From positions 496,001 to 560,000 of the forward strand of contig NZ_CP061300.1 in the NCBI RefSeq assembly GCF_018687635.1: a stretch of DNA of 64,000 nt, written 5' to 3'. Origin of the DNA: Polynucleobacter sp. MWH-Braz-FAM2G (GTDB lineage: Bacteria; Pseudomonadota; Gammaproteobacteria; Burkholderiales; Burkholderiaceae). This document shows, one piece after another, positions 1 to 9,082 of the stretch (position 1 is its first letter; each line of letters starts with the position of its first letter). Below the pieces are notes generated by a model. The model worked only from the letters and a program-made list of their open reading frames with translations, had not been told where the DNA came from and ran no database searches. Made by a program: the position numbers and the translations under genes.

Positions 1-2324
1 TCAAAATATTTATAAATGCGCGCTTTTAAATGCTCTGGGGGTTGCGCGCCAGGGCGCTTACCAGTGGATGCCAGTCTGAAACGTTGCAATACATCGGAGT
101 AAATGGCGATCATGATGGGATCACTCTTTTGCCGCAGGGCATTCTCTTTGGAGAACTCTAAATATCCCTTATTCCAGTTACGCATATATTGATGCTCGGG
201 AGGCATGTGATATTGATGTACGCAATTGTTCTCAGCGTATTTTTGCCATTGATTGGGGTTGGGCTCTCCACGCAAAGGCTTATCACCATCTTTGCCACGC
301 CATCCTGTTAGGAAGCCAATCCCAGAATCGGGAGCTGTCTGAAAACGTGTAATGAAGTCGGGGTAATCCTTAAACTTGCGCTCTCCCTCAGGAGTGGTGA
401 ACGCTGGGAACTTTAAGCGAGAAGCGAGTTCAATCAAGACCTCTTGAAAAGGTTTGCATTCTCCAAGTGGCTCAAGAACTGGTATACGAACAGAATCGAC
501 TGGACCATCAAATTCGGAAATAGGTCTATCGAGCATACTCATTACATCGTGGCGCTCAAGATAAGTAGTGTCTGGAAGTACTAGGTCAGCAAAGTCAACC
601 ATCTCGGATTGGAACGCATCGCAAACAACAAGAAATGGGATCTTGAATTCGCCATCTTCATTTTTAGCATTGAGGTGTTCGCGTACTTCCATGGTATTCA
701 TGGTGGAGTTCCATGACATATTGGCCATGAAGATCATGAGTGTATCGATGGAGTAGGGGTCTCCCTTCACAGCATTCGTAATCACGTTATGCATTAAGCC
801 ATGGGCCGCTAATGGATGTTCCCATGAATACGCTTTATCAATGCGCAGTGGCTTGCCGTCAGAATCGAGCGCTAAATCTTCTGGCTGAGTTGGCCATCCC
901 AATGGAGGTTTTGCCAAAGGGGTGTTGGGCTTAATGTCGTTTTCTGAAGAAGGCGGTTTTGCGTTTGGAGGAACTTGTCTTGGGTAAGGGGGCTTATGTC
1001 TAAAGCCTCCTGGGCGATCGATGGTTCCCAGTAATGACATTAATACTGCTAAGCCACGAGTTGTTTGGAATCCGTTCGAGTGTGCGGATAATCCACGCAT
1101 CGCATGAAAAGCGACAGGCCTACCCGTTACGGATTGATGTGTTTCACCCCAAGTATCAGTCCACTGAATGGGTAATTCAAACTCTTGCCCAAATGCCGTG
1201 TCTGCCATTTCTAATGCAAGTTTGCGAATGCGATCAGCTGGAATGCTTGTAATAGCAGCAGCCCATTCAGGTGTAGTTTCACTGACTTGGCGCTTGAGTA
1301 ATTCAAATGCTGGAACCACTTTTTTACCTTGATGTGGTCCTGATCCCATGATGTATTCACCTGATAGGGCAGGCGATGTGCCTTGAGCAAAACACGGTTT
1401 CGCAGTTTGAGATTTTTCATCCCAAATGTATTTGTTGTGCGGTAAATCTAAATTGAGCGGATCAGAATCGGGGTCATATAAGAATAAGCCTTCCTCTAGA
1501 CCGGAATCCATACAGACTAGTTGTGCTGAATTACTAAAGCGCTTTAAGAAAGGGGCGTCATATTTTTCTTGGCGAATGAGTTCATGCATCAAGGCCATGA
1601 AAAGCGCTCCATCAGTTCCTGGCTTGATAGGTATCCATTCATCAGCAATTGCAGAATATCCAGTTCTTACTGGATTGATGGAGATGAAACGACCGCCTGC
1701 GCGCTTAAATTTAGATAGCGCAATCTTCATTGGGTTGCTGTGATGATCTTCAGCTGTACCAATCATGACAAATAATTTGGCTTGATCTAAGTCTGGTCCG
1801 CCGAATTCCCAGAAGCTTCCGCCGATTGTGTAAATCATTCCAGCAGCCATATTGACTGAGCAGAAACCTCCGTGGGCGGCATAGTTGGGAGTTCCAAATT
1901 GCCGTGCAAACAATCCTGTCAGAGCTTGCATCTGGTCACGACCAGTAAAGAGTGCAAATTTCTTTGGATCAGTAGCCCGTATTTTGGCGAGGCGCTCACT
2001 AAGAATATTGAATGCCTTATCCCAACTAATGGCTTCAAATTCACCATTGCCGCGTTCACTCCCTTCTTTGCGTAAGAGTGGTTGCGTAATGCGCGCAGGA
2101 GAGTTTTGCTTCATGATTCCTGAAGAGCCTTTGGCGCAAATAACGCCTTGATTTAAAGGGTGTTCAGGATTGCCATCGATATAGACTAATTTTCCATCAC
2201 GAAGATGTGCTCGAATACCACACCGGCATGCGCACATATAACAAGTAGTCTTTTTTACTTCAGTCGCTGACGCTTGTTTATTGATGGGGTCATGCACGGG
2301 TTCGCTAGAAAATTTTTTGAACAT
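1..2324 (-). CDS. soeA: SoeA-like molybdopterin sulfite dehydrogenase subunit (partial, 3' end outside window)
   Basis: Catalytic subunit of a complex iron-sulfur molybdoenzyme; about 774 codons are visible and the C-terminus lies beyond the left edge. The N-terminus has a [4Fe-4S] motif, Cys28-x2-Cys31-x3-Cys35 with Cys63, followed by a bis-MGD binding core. Cys155 in the motif HGGFCSVNMA is the likely Mo ligand, as in the PhsA/TtrA/SoeA branch. No Tat signal is seen, so a cytoplasmic enzyme as in SoeABC is likely. SoeABC oxidises sulfite to sulfate and passes electrons to the quinone pool. The gene follows pta by 11 bases in the same direction, and a pta-soe neighbourhood is known from marine sulfonate degraders. 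The start ATG is preceded by GAGAAGG. A thiosulfate or polysulfide reductase is the alternative; soeB and soeC should follow outside the window. Confidence 0.75.
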   Translation of the reverse strand, partial: MFKKFSSEPVHDPINKQASATEVKKTTCYMCACRCGIRAHLRDGKLVYIDGNPEHPLNQGVICAKGSSGIMKQNSPARITQPLLRKEGSERGNGEFEAISWDKAFNILSERLAKIRATDPKKFALFTGRDQMQALTGLFARQFGTPNYAAHGGFCSVNMAAGMIYTIGGSFWEFGGPDLDQAKLFVMIGTAEDHHSNPMKIALSKFKRAGGRFISINPVRTGYSAIADEWIPIKPGTDGALFMALMHELIRQEKYDAPFLKRFSNSAQLVCMDSGLEEGLFLYDPDSDPLNLDLPHNKYIWDEKSQTAKPCFAQGTSPALSGEYIMGSGPHQGKKVVPAFELLKRQVSETTPEWAAAITSIPADRIRKLALEMADTAFGQEFELPIQWTDTWGETHQSVTGRPVAFHAMRGLSAHSNGFQTTRGLAVLMSLLGTIDRPGGFRHKPPYPRQVPPNAKPPSSENDIKPNTPLAKPPLGWPTQPEDLALDSDGKPLRIDKAYSWEHPLAAHGLMHNVITNAVKGDPYSIDTLMIFMANMSWNSTMNTMEVREHLNAKNEDGEFKIPFLVVCDAFQSEMVDFADLVLPDTTYLERHDVMSMLDRPISEFDGPVDSVRIPVLEPLGECKPFQEVLIELASRLKFPAFTTPEGERKFKDYPDFITRFQTAPDSGIGFLTGWRGKDGDKPLRGEPNPNQWQKYAENNCVHQYHMPPEHQYMRNWNKGYLEFSKENALRQKSDPIMIAIYSDVLQRFRLASTGKRPGAQPPEHLKARIYKYF

Positions 2325-2335
2325 AGCCTTCTCAA

Positions 2336-3244
2336 CTATTGAGGATTTTTAGCAAGCAGAATGGCCATCGCAGTCGATGCCACTCTTGAAAAAACAGAAT
2401 CTGACCGAGAGGTTAAGGTGATCGGAACTTGTGCGCCTAAGATAGTTCCAGCACACTCTGCACCCGCCATATAAACAAAAGATTTGTAGAGAATATTGCC
2501 AACTTGTAAATCAGGCATAAGCAAGAGATCAGGATCGCCAGCTACCTTTGAATAAATCCCTTTAGTTCTTGCGGATTGAGCCGATATCGCATTATCAAAT
2601 CCAAAAGGGCCTTCAATAATTGTGTCTGGAAAAATCGGATGCGCAATATGTTCATCAACAATTTCTTTTGCATCTGTTGTAGATGACATTGCTGGATTGA
2701 TAACTTCAGTGGCAGCAATAATTGCTACTTTGACGTTGCTAATGCTCAATCTCTTTAAGGCATCTAGACTATTGGCCAGAATTTCTCTTTTGAGTTGGGC
2801 ATTAGGAGCGATATTGACAACTGCATCAGTCACCCCCAGCAGCTTGTGGTAGCGGGCAAGTTCAAATAAGAAAAGATGGCTTATGCGTTTGTCTGTTCGC
2901 AGACCATCGCGACTCACAATCGGCCCCATGAGATCTTCTGTATGCAAAGAACCTTTCATGAGAACTGCGAGCTTTCCTTCTTTCACCATCTCAACCGCCT
3001 TTTTAGTGGCTAAGATTGGATCTTTCGGTGTATCCACAATTTGGATGCCATCGAGCGACAGCTCTTCTATGGCGGCAAGTTCTTCAATGTCTTTTTGAGG
3101 GCCTATTAGTATCGGAGTGCATAACTGTCTTTTGATAAGATCGAATACAGTTTCTAGAGCTGGTGCACTCAATGGATAGACCACTCCAAGCGGAAGATCA
3201 CTCTTAGCTTCCTCAATCATTTTTTCTAAGAGCTGGTATTTCAC
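2336..3244 (-). CDS. pta: Phosphate acetyl/butyryltransferase family enzyme (Pta, short type)
   Basis: A 302-residue single-domain phosphotransacylase (PTA_PTB family) that interconverts acyl phosphate plus CoA and acyl-CoA plus phosphate. It lacks the N-terminal DRTGG/CobQ-like extension of long Pta proteins. The C-terminal part (about residues 190-300) carries the family signature region around EGPFGFDNAIS and the substrate-binding stretch around DLLLMPDLQVGNILYK. In taurine and sulfoacetate degraders a Pta turns the acetyl phosphate released by sulfoacetaldehyde acetyltransferase (Xsc) into acetyl-CoA, which fits its position between an IclR regulator and a soeA-like gene in one apparent operon. 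A phosphate butyryltransferase is possible, because the short family includes both. Confidence 0.8.
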   Translation of the reverse strand: MKYQLLEKMIEEAKSDLPLGVVYPLSAPALETVFDLIKRQLCTPILIGPQKDIEELAAIEELSLDGIQIVDTPKDPILATKKAVEMVKEGKLAVLMKGSLHTEDLMGPIVSRDGLRTDKRISHLFLFELARYHKLLGVTDAVVNIAPNAQLKREILANSLDALKRLSISNVKVAIIAATEVINPAMSSTTDAKEIVDEHIAHPIFPDTIIEGPFGFDNAISAQSARTKGIYSKVAGDPDLLLMPDLQVGNILYKSFVYMAGAECAGTILGAQVPITLTSRSDSVFSRVASTAMAILLAKNPQ

Positions 3245-3283
3245 TTTGAGATATGTCCCAATATGGCTGCGTTAACTTACTTA

Positions 3284-4084
3284 CTAGGAAAGTGTTTGAG
3301 AAATGCGCTCAGACGCTTCTTTTAACTTGGGAATGTGTTCCATCGCTTGATTTAGTGGGAGTCTAGCGGTAGCGGCATGAACAGCAATAGCTGCAACCAC
3401 TTCACCCAATGGATCTCTCACTGGAACAGCAACGCAAGAGACGCCTAATACATACTCCTCGTTATCGACTGCATATCCAGTACTCACAATTCTTTCCATT
3501 TCTGACTCTAGTAAGTGACGGTCAGTAATTGTTCTGTGAGTAAATTGTTCAAGTGGAAGATTTTCTAAAATCTTTGCACGTTCTTCAGCAGGCTTAAAAG
3601 CAAGCAGTAATTTTCCGCTCGCACTACAGTGCGGTGGCAACACTGTGCCAGGTGGTAAATGGAGGCGCAGGGCCCAATTGGCTTCAACGCGGTCTAAATA
3701 AAATAACTCTCCACGTTTTAAGACGGCAAGGTTGCAGGTTTCGCCTAAATCAGCAACTAGTTTGCGCAGAATGGTGTGTCTGACAGCTGAAACGGTATCG
3801 TGAGTAAGTGTCGACAAAGCTAAATGAGAGAGTCGATCACCGGGAGAATAGGTTCGCCCACCAGGTTCTCTAGCTACTAACCCAGCTTCTTCAAAAATGG
3901 CTAAGGTCCTATGCAAGGATGCTTTAGGCATGTTCGTAATTTGCATGAGCTGGGCTAATGTAGCGGGCTGCTGTAAGCCAGCTAAGGCTTCTAATATCAC
4001 TACCCCTTTAAGCATGGACGAGTTTTCACTTGAGTTATCTCTTTTGGAGGTATCAAGTTGCTCGTTAGTCTCTAATTCAATCAT
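3284..4084 (-). CDS. IclR-family transcriptional regulator (module 1, SauR-like)
   Basis: A 266-residue regulator with a winged helix-turn-helix at about residues 25-90 and an IclR effector-binding domain from about 100 to the end (motifs CNLAVLKRGELFYLDRVE, HCSASGKLLLAF and GVSCVAVPVRDP). It is divergent from the receptor/aldehyde dehydrogenase/ligase genes and heads the pta-soeA run, so it probably controls both directions. In Cupriavidus necator the sulfoacetate genes sauSTU are controlled by the IclR-type regulator SauR; the same gene class next to the same enzymes suggests the same job. The ligand is inferred to be a sulfonate or its CoA thioester. The intergenic region carries two dyads sharing a TTGTTC half-site. 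Confidence 0.85.
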   Translation of the reverse strand: MIELETNEQLDTSKRDNSSENSSMLKGVVILEALAGLQQPATLAQLMQITNMPKASLHRTLAIFEEAGLVAREPGGRTYSPGDRLSHLALSTLTHDTVSAVRHTILRKLVADLGETCNLAVLKRGELFYLDRVEANWALRLHLPPGTVLPPHCSASGKLLLAFKPAEERAKILENLPLEQFTHRTITDRHLLESEMERIVSTGYAVDNEEYVLGVSCVAVPVRDPLGEVVAAIAVHAATARLPLNQAMEHIPKLKEASERISQTLS

Positions 4085-4113
4085 TTGTATTAAATCCCAT
4101 GAATTGTGCTGTT

Positions 4114-4134
4114 TTGTTCATTCTAATAGAACAA
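4114..4134. promoter_or_regulatory. Candidate IclR operator 1 (inverted repeat)
   Basis: Perfect arms TTGTTC and GAACAA are separated by 9 bases, 30 bases upstream of the iclR start. The same TTGTTC half-site recurs in the second dyad of this intergenic region. That it is an autoregulatory binding site is inferred. Confidence 0.45.
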
Positions 4135-4176
4135 TGTGGTAATTTATAGGAAAAATGTTAGTATTTTTACTTATGC

Positions 4177-4191
4177 GAAACAACTTGTTCC
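4177..4191. promoter_or_regulatory. Candidate IclR operator 2 (compact dyad)
   Basis: The sequence GAAACAACTTGTTCC is a near-perfect dyad (6 of 7 arm positions) around a single central base. It resembles the GAAAC/GTTTC style of IclR-family sites. It overlaps the -35 hexamer proposed for the plus-strand genes, a placement suited to repression or to ligand-dependent activation. Confidence 0.5.
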
Positions 4192-4213
4192 GTTTAATAA
4201 GATCAGTTATGCT
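4185..4213 (+). promoter_or_regulatory. Putative sigma70 promoter of the receptor-sauS-sauT operon
   Basis: A -35 hexamer TTGTTC (4185-4190), a 17-base spacer and a -10 hexamer TATGCT (4208-4213). Both hexamers match consensus at 4 of 6 positions. Transcription would begin about 55 bases before the receptor start. The -35 lies inside the second IclR-type dyad. Confidence 0.4.
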
Positions 4214-4274
4214 GATTCAGGTGGTAAAAAAGGGCTAAAGTAGGTCTGAATGTGGTTTTAACAGGAGATTGGGT

Positions 4275-5261
4275 ATGCGTAGAAGCAATCTATTAGTCGC
4301 TGTTTTGTCGATGTTCTTGGCTTTTGCCGGTTCCCTTGGTTGGGCGCAGTTCGCTCTTGGTCAGCCTTATCCCAATAAACCTATTAAATTCATCGTCCCT
4401 TATCCTCCTGGTGGCGGTACCGATGTAATTGCGCGCATCATGCAGGAACCATTGGCTCAAGCTCTTGGACAGCAGATCATTATTGATAACCGTGGTGGCG
4501 CTGGCGGATCGATTGGAACAGACATTGCTGCTAAGTCACCATCAGATGGCTATACCGTTTTGTTTACGCTGTCTTCACACACGATTAATCCGGCCATTTA
4601 TCCAAAGCTTGCTTTCGATACTGAGAAAGATTTCTTACCAGTTTCACTAGTCGCATCCTTACCGCAAATATTGGTGGCTAATCCAAACTTTCCAGCAAAA
4701 AACGTTAATGAAGTGATCGAGATGGCTAAGGCAAAACCGGATGGCATTGCATACGCCTCAGTTGGTAATGGCTCTCCTGGACATTTAGCTGGCGCCATGA
4801 TGGCAGGGTCAGCTGGTGTGTCGATGCAACATATCCCATATCGTGGTGGTGGTCCAGCAATCACTGATGTGATCGCCGGTCAGGTTCCTTTGTTGTGGGT
4901 TTCGATTCCTGCTGCGGCAAATTATGTCAAGACTGGCAAACTCCGTGCTCTTGCAGTTTCAACGGTAAAGCGCTCCCCAGTTTTTCCTGATGTTCCTACC
5001 ATGGTTGAGTTGGGTTTTAAAGATTATGAAGTTGATTCTTGGTATGCAATGTTTGTTCCAGCAAAAACACCGCAACCGATTATTGATTCTTTGTATAAGG
5101 CTACAGTGAAAGTGCTTGCTGAACCCGCTGTCAAAGAAAAATTATTAGGACAGGGTGCTGAAGCTGTAGGAAGTACGCCTGCACAGTTGGGAGCAATCGT
5201 TAAGGCTGAATTGGTGAAATGGAAAAAAGTCACTAAGGAAGCTAGTATCAAAGCGGAATAA
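4275..5261 (+). CDS. Bug-family periplasmic solute-binding receptor (TctC type)
   Basis: A 328-residue periplasmic receptor of the tripartite tricarboxylate transporter (Bug/TctC) family. An N-terminal signal peptide covers about residues 1-29 and ends near LGQ. The mature protein begins with the family motif YPNKPIKFIVPYPPGGGTD, and the GGAGGSIGTD loop follows. The ATG at 4275 is chosen over an upstream in-frame TTG because AGGAGA sits six bases before it. It is the first gene of an operon with a SauS-like dehydrogenase and a SauT-like ligase, so it likely captures their substrate. No TctA or TctB membrane subunits are adjacent; Bug receptors in this group are often orphans that share a membrane pair. 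In the sau operon of C. necator this slot is filled by a permease (SauU). Confidence 0.85.
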   Translation: MRRSNLLVAVLSMFLAFAGSLGWAQFALGQPYPNKPIKFIVPYPPGGGTDVIARIMQEPLAQALGQQIIIDNRGGAGGSIGTDIAAKSPSDGYTVLFTLSSHTINPAIYPKLAFDTEKDFLPVSLVASLPQILVANPNFPAKNVNEVIEMAKAKPDGIAYASVGNGSPGHLAGAMMAGSAGVSMQHIPYRGGGPAITDVIAGQVPLLWVSIPAAANYVKTGKLRALAVSTVKRSPVFPDVPTMVELGFKDYEVDSWYAMFVPAKTPQPIIDSLYKATVKVLAEPAVKEKLLGQGAEAVGSTPAQLGAIVKAELVKWKKVTKEASIKAE

Positions 5262-5303
5262 TCTGAATTAATTCTTTATATATAAGCAAAGATAAGAGTA
5301 TTT

Positions 5304-6713
5304 ATGACAACGCCAGTCGAAGCCATTATTGAGCGCGGCCGTATCGCTCAAAAGACCTATGAGGCCTATACACAAGCTCAAGTTAATCTGGTGGTTGAAG
5401 CGGTAGCTTGGTCGATTCTGGAGCCTAAGCGCAACCAAGAGTTAGCTGAGCTCGCTGTAAAAGATACTGGTCTTGGCGATGTTGCGGATAAATTTAAAAA
5501 GAACTTTAGAAAAACTTTAGGATTAGTGCGTGACTTAAGTTATGCAAAAACAGTTGGAATTATTTCTGAGGATTTAAAGACGGGTCTGACAGAATATGCG
5601 CGTCCAGTTGGGGTGGTTGCAGCAATTACACCATCAACTAATCCTGGTGCCACACCAATTAATAAGATTTTGAATGCATTGAAATGTCGAAATGCTGTCG
5701 TGGTTGCGCCCTCTCCAAAGGGGTATTCCACCTGTGCTCGATTATTAGAATTTGTTCATCAGCAACTCGATCAAGTTAAAGCGCCGAGAGATTTGGTGCA
5801 AATGTTGCCATTTCCAATTACCAAAGATTCCACTAATGAATTGATGCGCTTGGCTGACTTAGTTGTAGCCACGGGTTCGCAAGCAAATATTCGTTCTGCA
5901 TATACCTGTGGCACACCAGCATTTGGTGTCGGCGCAGGCAATGTACTCGTCATTATTGATGAGCATGCTGATGTGGCAAGTGCGGCTAATAAGATTTTGC
6001 AATCCAAAACATTTGATAACGCCACGAGTTGTTCTAGCGAAAATGGTGCGGTCATTTGTGGGCAAATTTATGACAAGGCCATTGCTGCGCTTGAGGCAGT
6101 TGGTGGCTTAATGCTAGATGCTGCTGACAAGCAACGTTTGCAAGATGTGATGTTCGAAAAGGGCAAGCTTACTTCTGCTTTGACCGCTCAGAGCGCTGCA
6201 GTGATAGCTGAAAGGGCTCAATTGCAACACCCAAAAGCAAAATCAGCTAAATTTTTTATGGTGGAAGAGCAGGGGTATGGACCTTCCGCGCCATTTTCTG
6301 GGGAGAAATTAAGTCCAGTGCTAACAGTTTGGAAGGTGGAGAACTTTGAAGCCGCCAAAGAGTTGATTTCCAATGTCTACGCTTATCAAGGTGCAGGACA
6401 TTCGGTTGGATTACATACCGCCCAAAGTGGCGAGGTTCTTGAATCTAGAGCTGCAGCGCTCGCTCAACAATTGCCCGTTGCCAGAATTATTGTGAATCAA
6501 GCGCACGCTATTGCTACAGGCGGTAGTTTTGAAAACGGCTTACCTTTCTCTTTATCCATGGGTTGTGGAACATGGGGAAAAAATAACTTCTCAGAGAACA
6601 TGAATTATCGCCATTATCTAAATATCACGAGAGTGGTAAGACCAATTCCTGAGCATGTTCCGAAAGTAGAGGATTTGCTGAAAGAATATTTCAGTCGCTT
6701 TCCGCAGGCTTAA
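5304..6713 (+). CDS. sauS: CoA-acylating aldehyde dehydrogenase, probably sulfoacetaldehyde dehydrogenase (SauS-like)
   Basis: A 469-residue NAD(P)-dependent aldehyde dehydrogenase of the CoA-acylating (EutE/AdhE/SauS) branch. The likely catalytic Cys243 lies in the motif NATSCSSENGAV. Dinucleotide-binding stretches are GVVAAITPSTNPGATP near residue 103 and ATGSQANIRSAY near 189. In sulfoacetate degradation SauS reduces sulfoacetyl-CoA to sulfoacetaldehyde. The assignment rests on the neighbours: an acyl-CoA ligase of SauT type starts 7 bases downstream and a divergent IclR regulator lies upstream, the same gene set as sauRST of C. necator. A succinate semialdehyde or acetaldehyde dehydrogenase (acylating) is the alternative. 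No ATP or CoA specificity can be read from sequence alone. Confidence 0.7.
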   Translation: MTTPVEAIIERGRIAQKTYEAYTQAQVNLVVEAVAWSILEPKRNQELAELAVKDTGLGDVADKFKKNFRKTLGLVRDLSYAKTVGIISEDLKTGLTEYARPVGVVAAITPSTNPGATPINKILNALKCRNAVVVAPSPKGYSTCARLLEFVHQQLDQVKAPRDLVQMLPFPITKDSTNELMRLADLVVATGSQANIRSAYTCGTPAFGVGAGNVLVIIDEHADVASAANKILQSKTFDNATSCSSENGAVICGQIYDKAIAALEAVGGLMLDAADKQRLQDVMFEKGKLTSALTAQSAAVIAERAQLQHPKAKSAKFFMVEEQGYGPSAPFSGEKLSPVLTVWKVENFEAAKELISNVYAYQGAGHSVGLHTAQSGEVLESRAAALAQQLPVARIIVNQAHAIATGGSFENGLPFSLSMGCGTWGKNNFSENMNYRHYLNITRVVRPIPEHVPKVEDLLKEYFSRFPQA

Positions 6714-6720
6714 TTGATAT

Positions 6721-8256
6721 ATGACTGCTTCTTGTAAGAGTTTGGGCGAGGTACTTTCCTATTGGGAATCGGTTCAGCCTAAAAAACCATTTCTATTTGC
6801 TCCAGAAATTAAAGCTGAGTTGACTTATGGGCAACTTGCGAAAGAAGCACGTCATTTTTCGACTTGGTTAGAACAGCAGGGTATTTCTGCACAAGGCAAT
6901 GTTGGTTTGTATATGCAAAATGGACGCCAAACCAGCACCATCTTTTTGGCGACCATGTCATGTGGTCGCGTGATTACGCCTTTAAACCTCTTGGCTCCCA
7001 CTGATCAATTGGCTTGGGTTTTAGATCATAGCGATATCGAGGTGTTGTTCTACTCTCCAGACAAGAAGCAAAGTTTATTTGCCGCCCTAGAAAAAGCGAA
7101 GAGAAAATTCCTATTAATAGAGCTCGATCCAGATGCTGATGCAGGACCTTTTATGCAATGCGATCCTGGCACCCTTCCGGAAGTGGATTCTTCAAGGCCG
7201 GCTTTGCTAATGTATACCTCTGGTACAACGGGCACTCCTAAAGGGGTATTGCTTACACATGCCAATTTATTACATGCCGCACGCTCTATGGCGGCTTGGC
7301 ATTCGTTAACGCAGGCAGATACTGTGCTCAGTTCATTGCCGATCTATCACATTAATGGGCAGGTGATATCCACTATTACTCCATTTGTATCCGGTGGGTC
7401 TGTGGTAGCCCCTCATGCCTTTTCAGTCTCAAGTTGGTGGAATTTAGCCATTCATTATCGGTGTACATGGATCAATATGGTGCCAACCATCATTGCGTAT
7501 TTGATTAATGCTGCAAAGAGCGGTGGCGCATTACCAAGTCGCGAGGAATTAAAGTCCATTCGTTTTGGAAGATCCGCATCTGCACCTTTGCCGCCCGAGC
7601 ATCATCGCGAGTTTGAAAGTCTTTTCGGAATTACAGTAATTGAAGGCATGGGCATGACAGAATCGGCTTCAATGGTTTTTTGTAATCCACATGATGACAG
7701 TAGGCGCTACGGCAGTCCTGGCAAGCCTTGCGGAGTGGAAGCCAAAGTGATTGATCCTGATGGCAATCCTCTTGGAAATAATATTGTTGGAGAAATCTGC
7801 TTGCGCGGAGGCAATGTTCTTAATGCCTATTACAAAGCAGAAGCGGAAACTCAGAAGGCTTTTGATAGTGAAGGGTGGCTAAAGACTGGCGATTTGGGTT
7901 TGCGTGACGACGATGGTTTTTATTTCATTACTGGACGCCTCAAAGAGCTCATCATTAAAGGTGGAGAAAACATTGCCCCCCGAGAAATTGATGAAGCAGT
8001 ATTGAAGCATCCCGGTGTACTGGACGCTGCAGCAGTTGGCATTCCTGACTCAAATTATGGCCAAGAGATTATGGTGTGCATCGTACTGAAACCAGGTGCT
8101 ACATGCTCTGAAGAGGAAATGCGCGCATTCTGTATGAATGAGCTTGGGAAATTTAGAACGCCTAAGATAATTCTTTTTATGGAAGATCTTCCACGTGGAC
8201 CATCTGGCAAGGTACAGCGCTTAAAGTTGTTAGATGTAGCACCTAAAGTACATTAG
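6721..8256 (+). CDS. sauT: AMP-forming acyl-CoA ligase, probably sulfoacetate-CoA ligase (SauT-like)
   Basis: A 511-residue member of the ANL adenylate-forming superfamily. The phosphate-binding loop LLMYTSGTTGTPKG is at about residues 163-176, the A5 motif GMGMTES lies mid-protein, GWLKTGDLG is the A7 region, and PRGPSGKVQRL near residue 497 contains the C-terminal catalytic lysine. It would activate a carboxylate with ATP and CoA. Placed directly after the SauS-like dehydrogenase, the pair would convert sulfoacetate to sulfoacetyl-CoA and then sulfoacetaldehyde. Other ligases of this clade (oxalyl-, malonyl- or fatty acyl-CoA synthetases) look alike, so the substrate is inferred from context. 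Confidence 0.7.
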   Translation: MTASCKSLGEVLSYWESVQPKKPFLFAPEIKAELTYGQLAKEARHFSTWLEQQGISAQGNVGLYMQNGRQTSTIFLATMSCGRVITPLNLLAPTDQLAWVLDHSDIEVLFYSPDKKQSLFAALEKAKRKFLLIELDPDADAGPFMQCDPGTLPEVDSSRPALLMYTSGTTGTPKGVLLTHANLLHAARSMAAWHSLTQADTVLSSLPIYHINGQVISTITPFVSGGSVVAPHAFSVSSWWNLAIHYRCTWINMVPTIIAYLINAAKSGGALPSREELKSIRFGRSASAPLPPEHHREFESLFGITVIEGMGMTESASMVFCNPHDDSRRYGSPGKPCGVEAKVIDPDGNPLGNNIVGEICLRGGNVLNAYYKAEAETQKAFDSEGWLKTGDLGLRDDDGFYFITGRLKELIIKGGENIAPREIDEAVLKHPGVLDAAAVGIPDSNYGQEIMVCIVLKPGATCSEEEMRAFCMNELGKFRTPKIILFMEDLPRGPSGKVQRLKLLDVAPKVH

Positions 8257-8278
8257 ACGCTTTATTTATATAGAGTTA

Positions 8279-9082
8279 TCAGCTGAATGAGCGAGCGATA
8301 ACCCAGATGCCTAAGCTAATCAAATAGCAGCCTAGCAAACGTTGTCGAATTCCATCTTTCATTTTGACTAATTTTCCTGCGGCAAGTGTTTGAGTTAGTG
8401 CAGCGCTTACTCCAAGTATCAGTATCAAAATCAGCATGCTGCTGTCAATGCTGTCAGGCCCATGCACACCTACCCAAGCTGTGCTCAAAGTCGCAAGACT
8501 CACAATAGATGTAGCCGAGACAAATAGAATTGATATGTCAACGCAAATCGCAATCGGCAAGCCAACCCACATCGTTAATAGTGGCATTAACAAGGTTGCT
8601 CCACCAAGACCAAAGAGTGCAGATGAGATCCCAGAGATAGCCCCCACAGTAATCAACTTATAAGTGCTTGGCTTTGTCGATATATTTTCAGATTGGGCAG
8701 AGGGAGCTTTGCCAAAAAGAGTCCATAAACCGATTAAGACGATAGTTCCAGAAAAGCCGAGACGCAATGCTTTATCAGCTAGTTGAGTAGCCGCAAAGCT
8801 AGCCAAGAGAATAAAAGGCATCGCGCTCAAAATTAGTAGATTGGCGACACCCCGCTCTTTTTTGTCTCCTAATAAAACCTTAATGGCGCGAGGCAAAGCA
8901 CCAATAACGATAGTGCATAGACTGCCAATAACAATTAATTGGAAAGGGGGGTGAGTATTGTTAGGTACCGCCCAGAATGCTGCATCTAATGCTGGGACAA
9001 TAAATGCGCCACCACCAATGCCAAAAACGGCCATGAGTAAGCCAGTCATTACTCCAATCAAGGAAAAGATTGCGTAGTGCAT
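8279..9082 (-). CDS. TauE/SafE-family anion exporter, copy 1
   Basis: A 267-residue integral membrane protein with about eight hydrophobic segments arranged as two related halves. The glycine-rich motif GVMTGLLMAVFGIGGGAFIVP in the first half is repeated in form by ISGISSALFGLGGATLLMP in the second. Family members include TauE, CuyZ and SafE, proposed to export sulfite or sulfoacetate from sulfonate-degrading cells. Its start overlaps the stop of the GMC dehydrogenase by one base (TAATG), so the two are translationally coupled. A second family member ends the facing operon. Sulfite export is the favoured role from context. Confidence 0.75.
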   Translation of the reverse strand: MHYAIFSLIGVMTGLLMAVFGIGGGAFIVPALDAAFWAVPNNTHPPFQLIVIGSLCTIVIGALPRAIKVLLGDKKERGVANLLILSAMPFILLASFAATQLADKALRLGFSGTIVLIGLWTLFGKAPSAQSENISTKPSTYKLITVGAISGISSALFGLGGATLLMPLLTMWVGLPIAICVDISILFVSATSIVSLATLSTAWVGVHGPDSIDSSMLILILILGVSAALTQTLAAGKLVKMKDGIRQRLLGCYLISLGIWVIARSFS

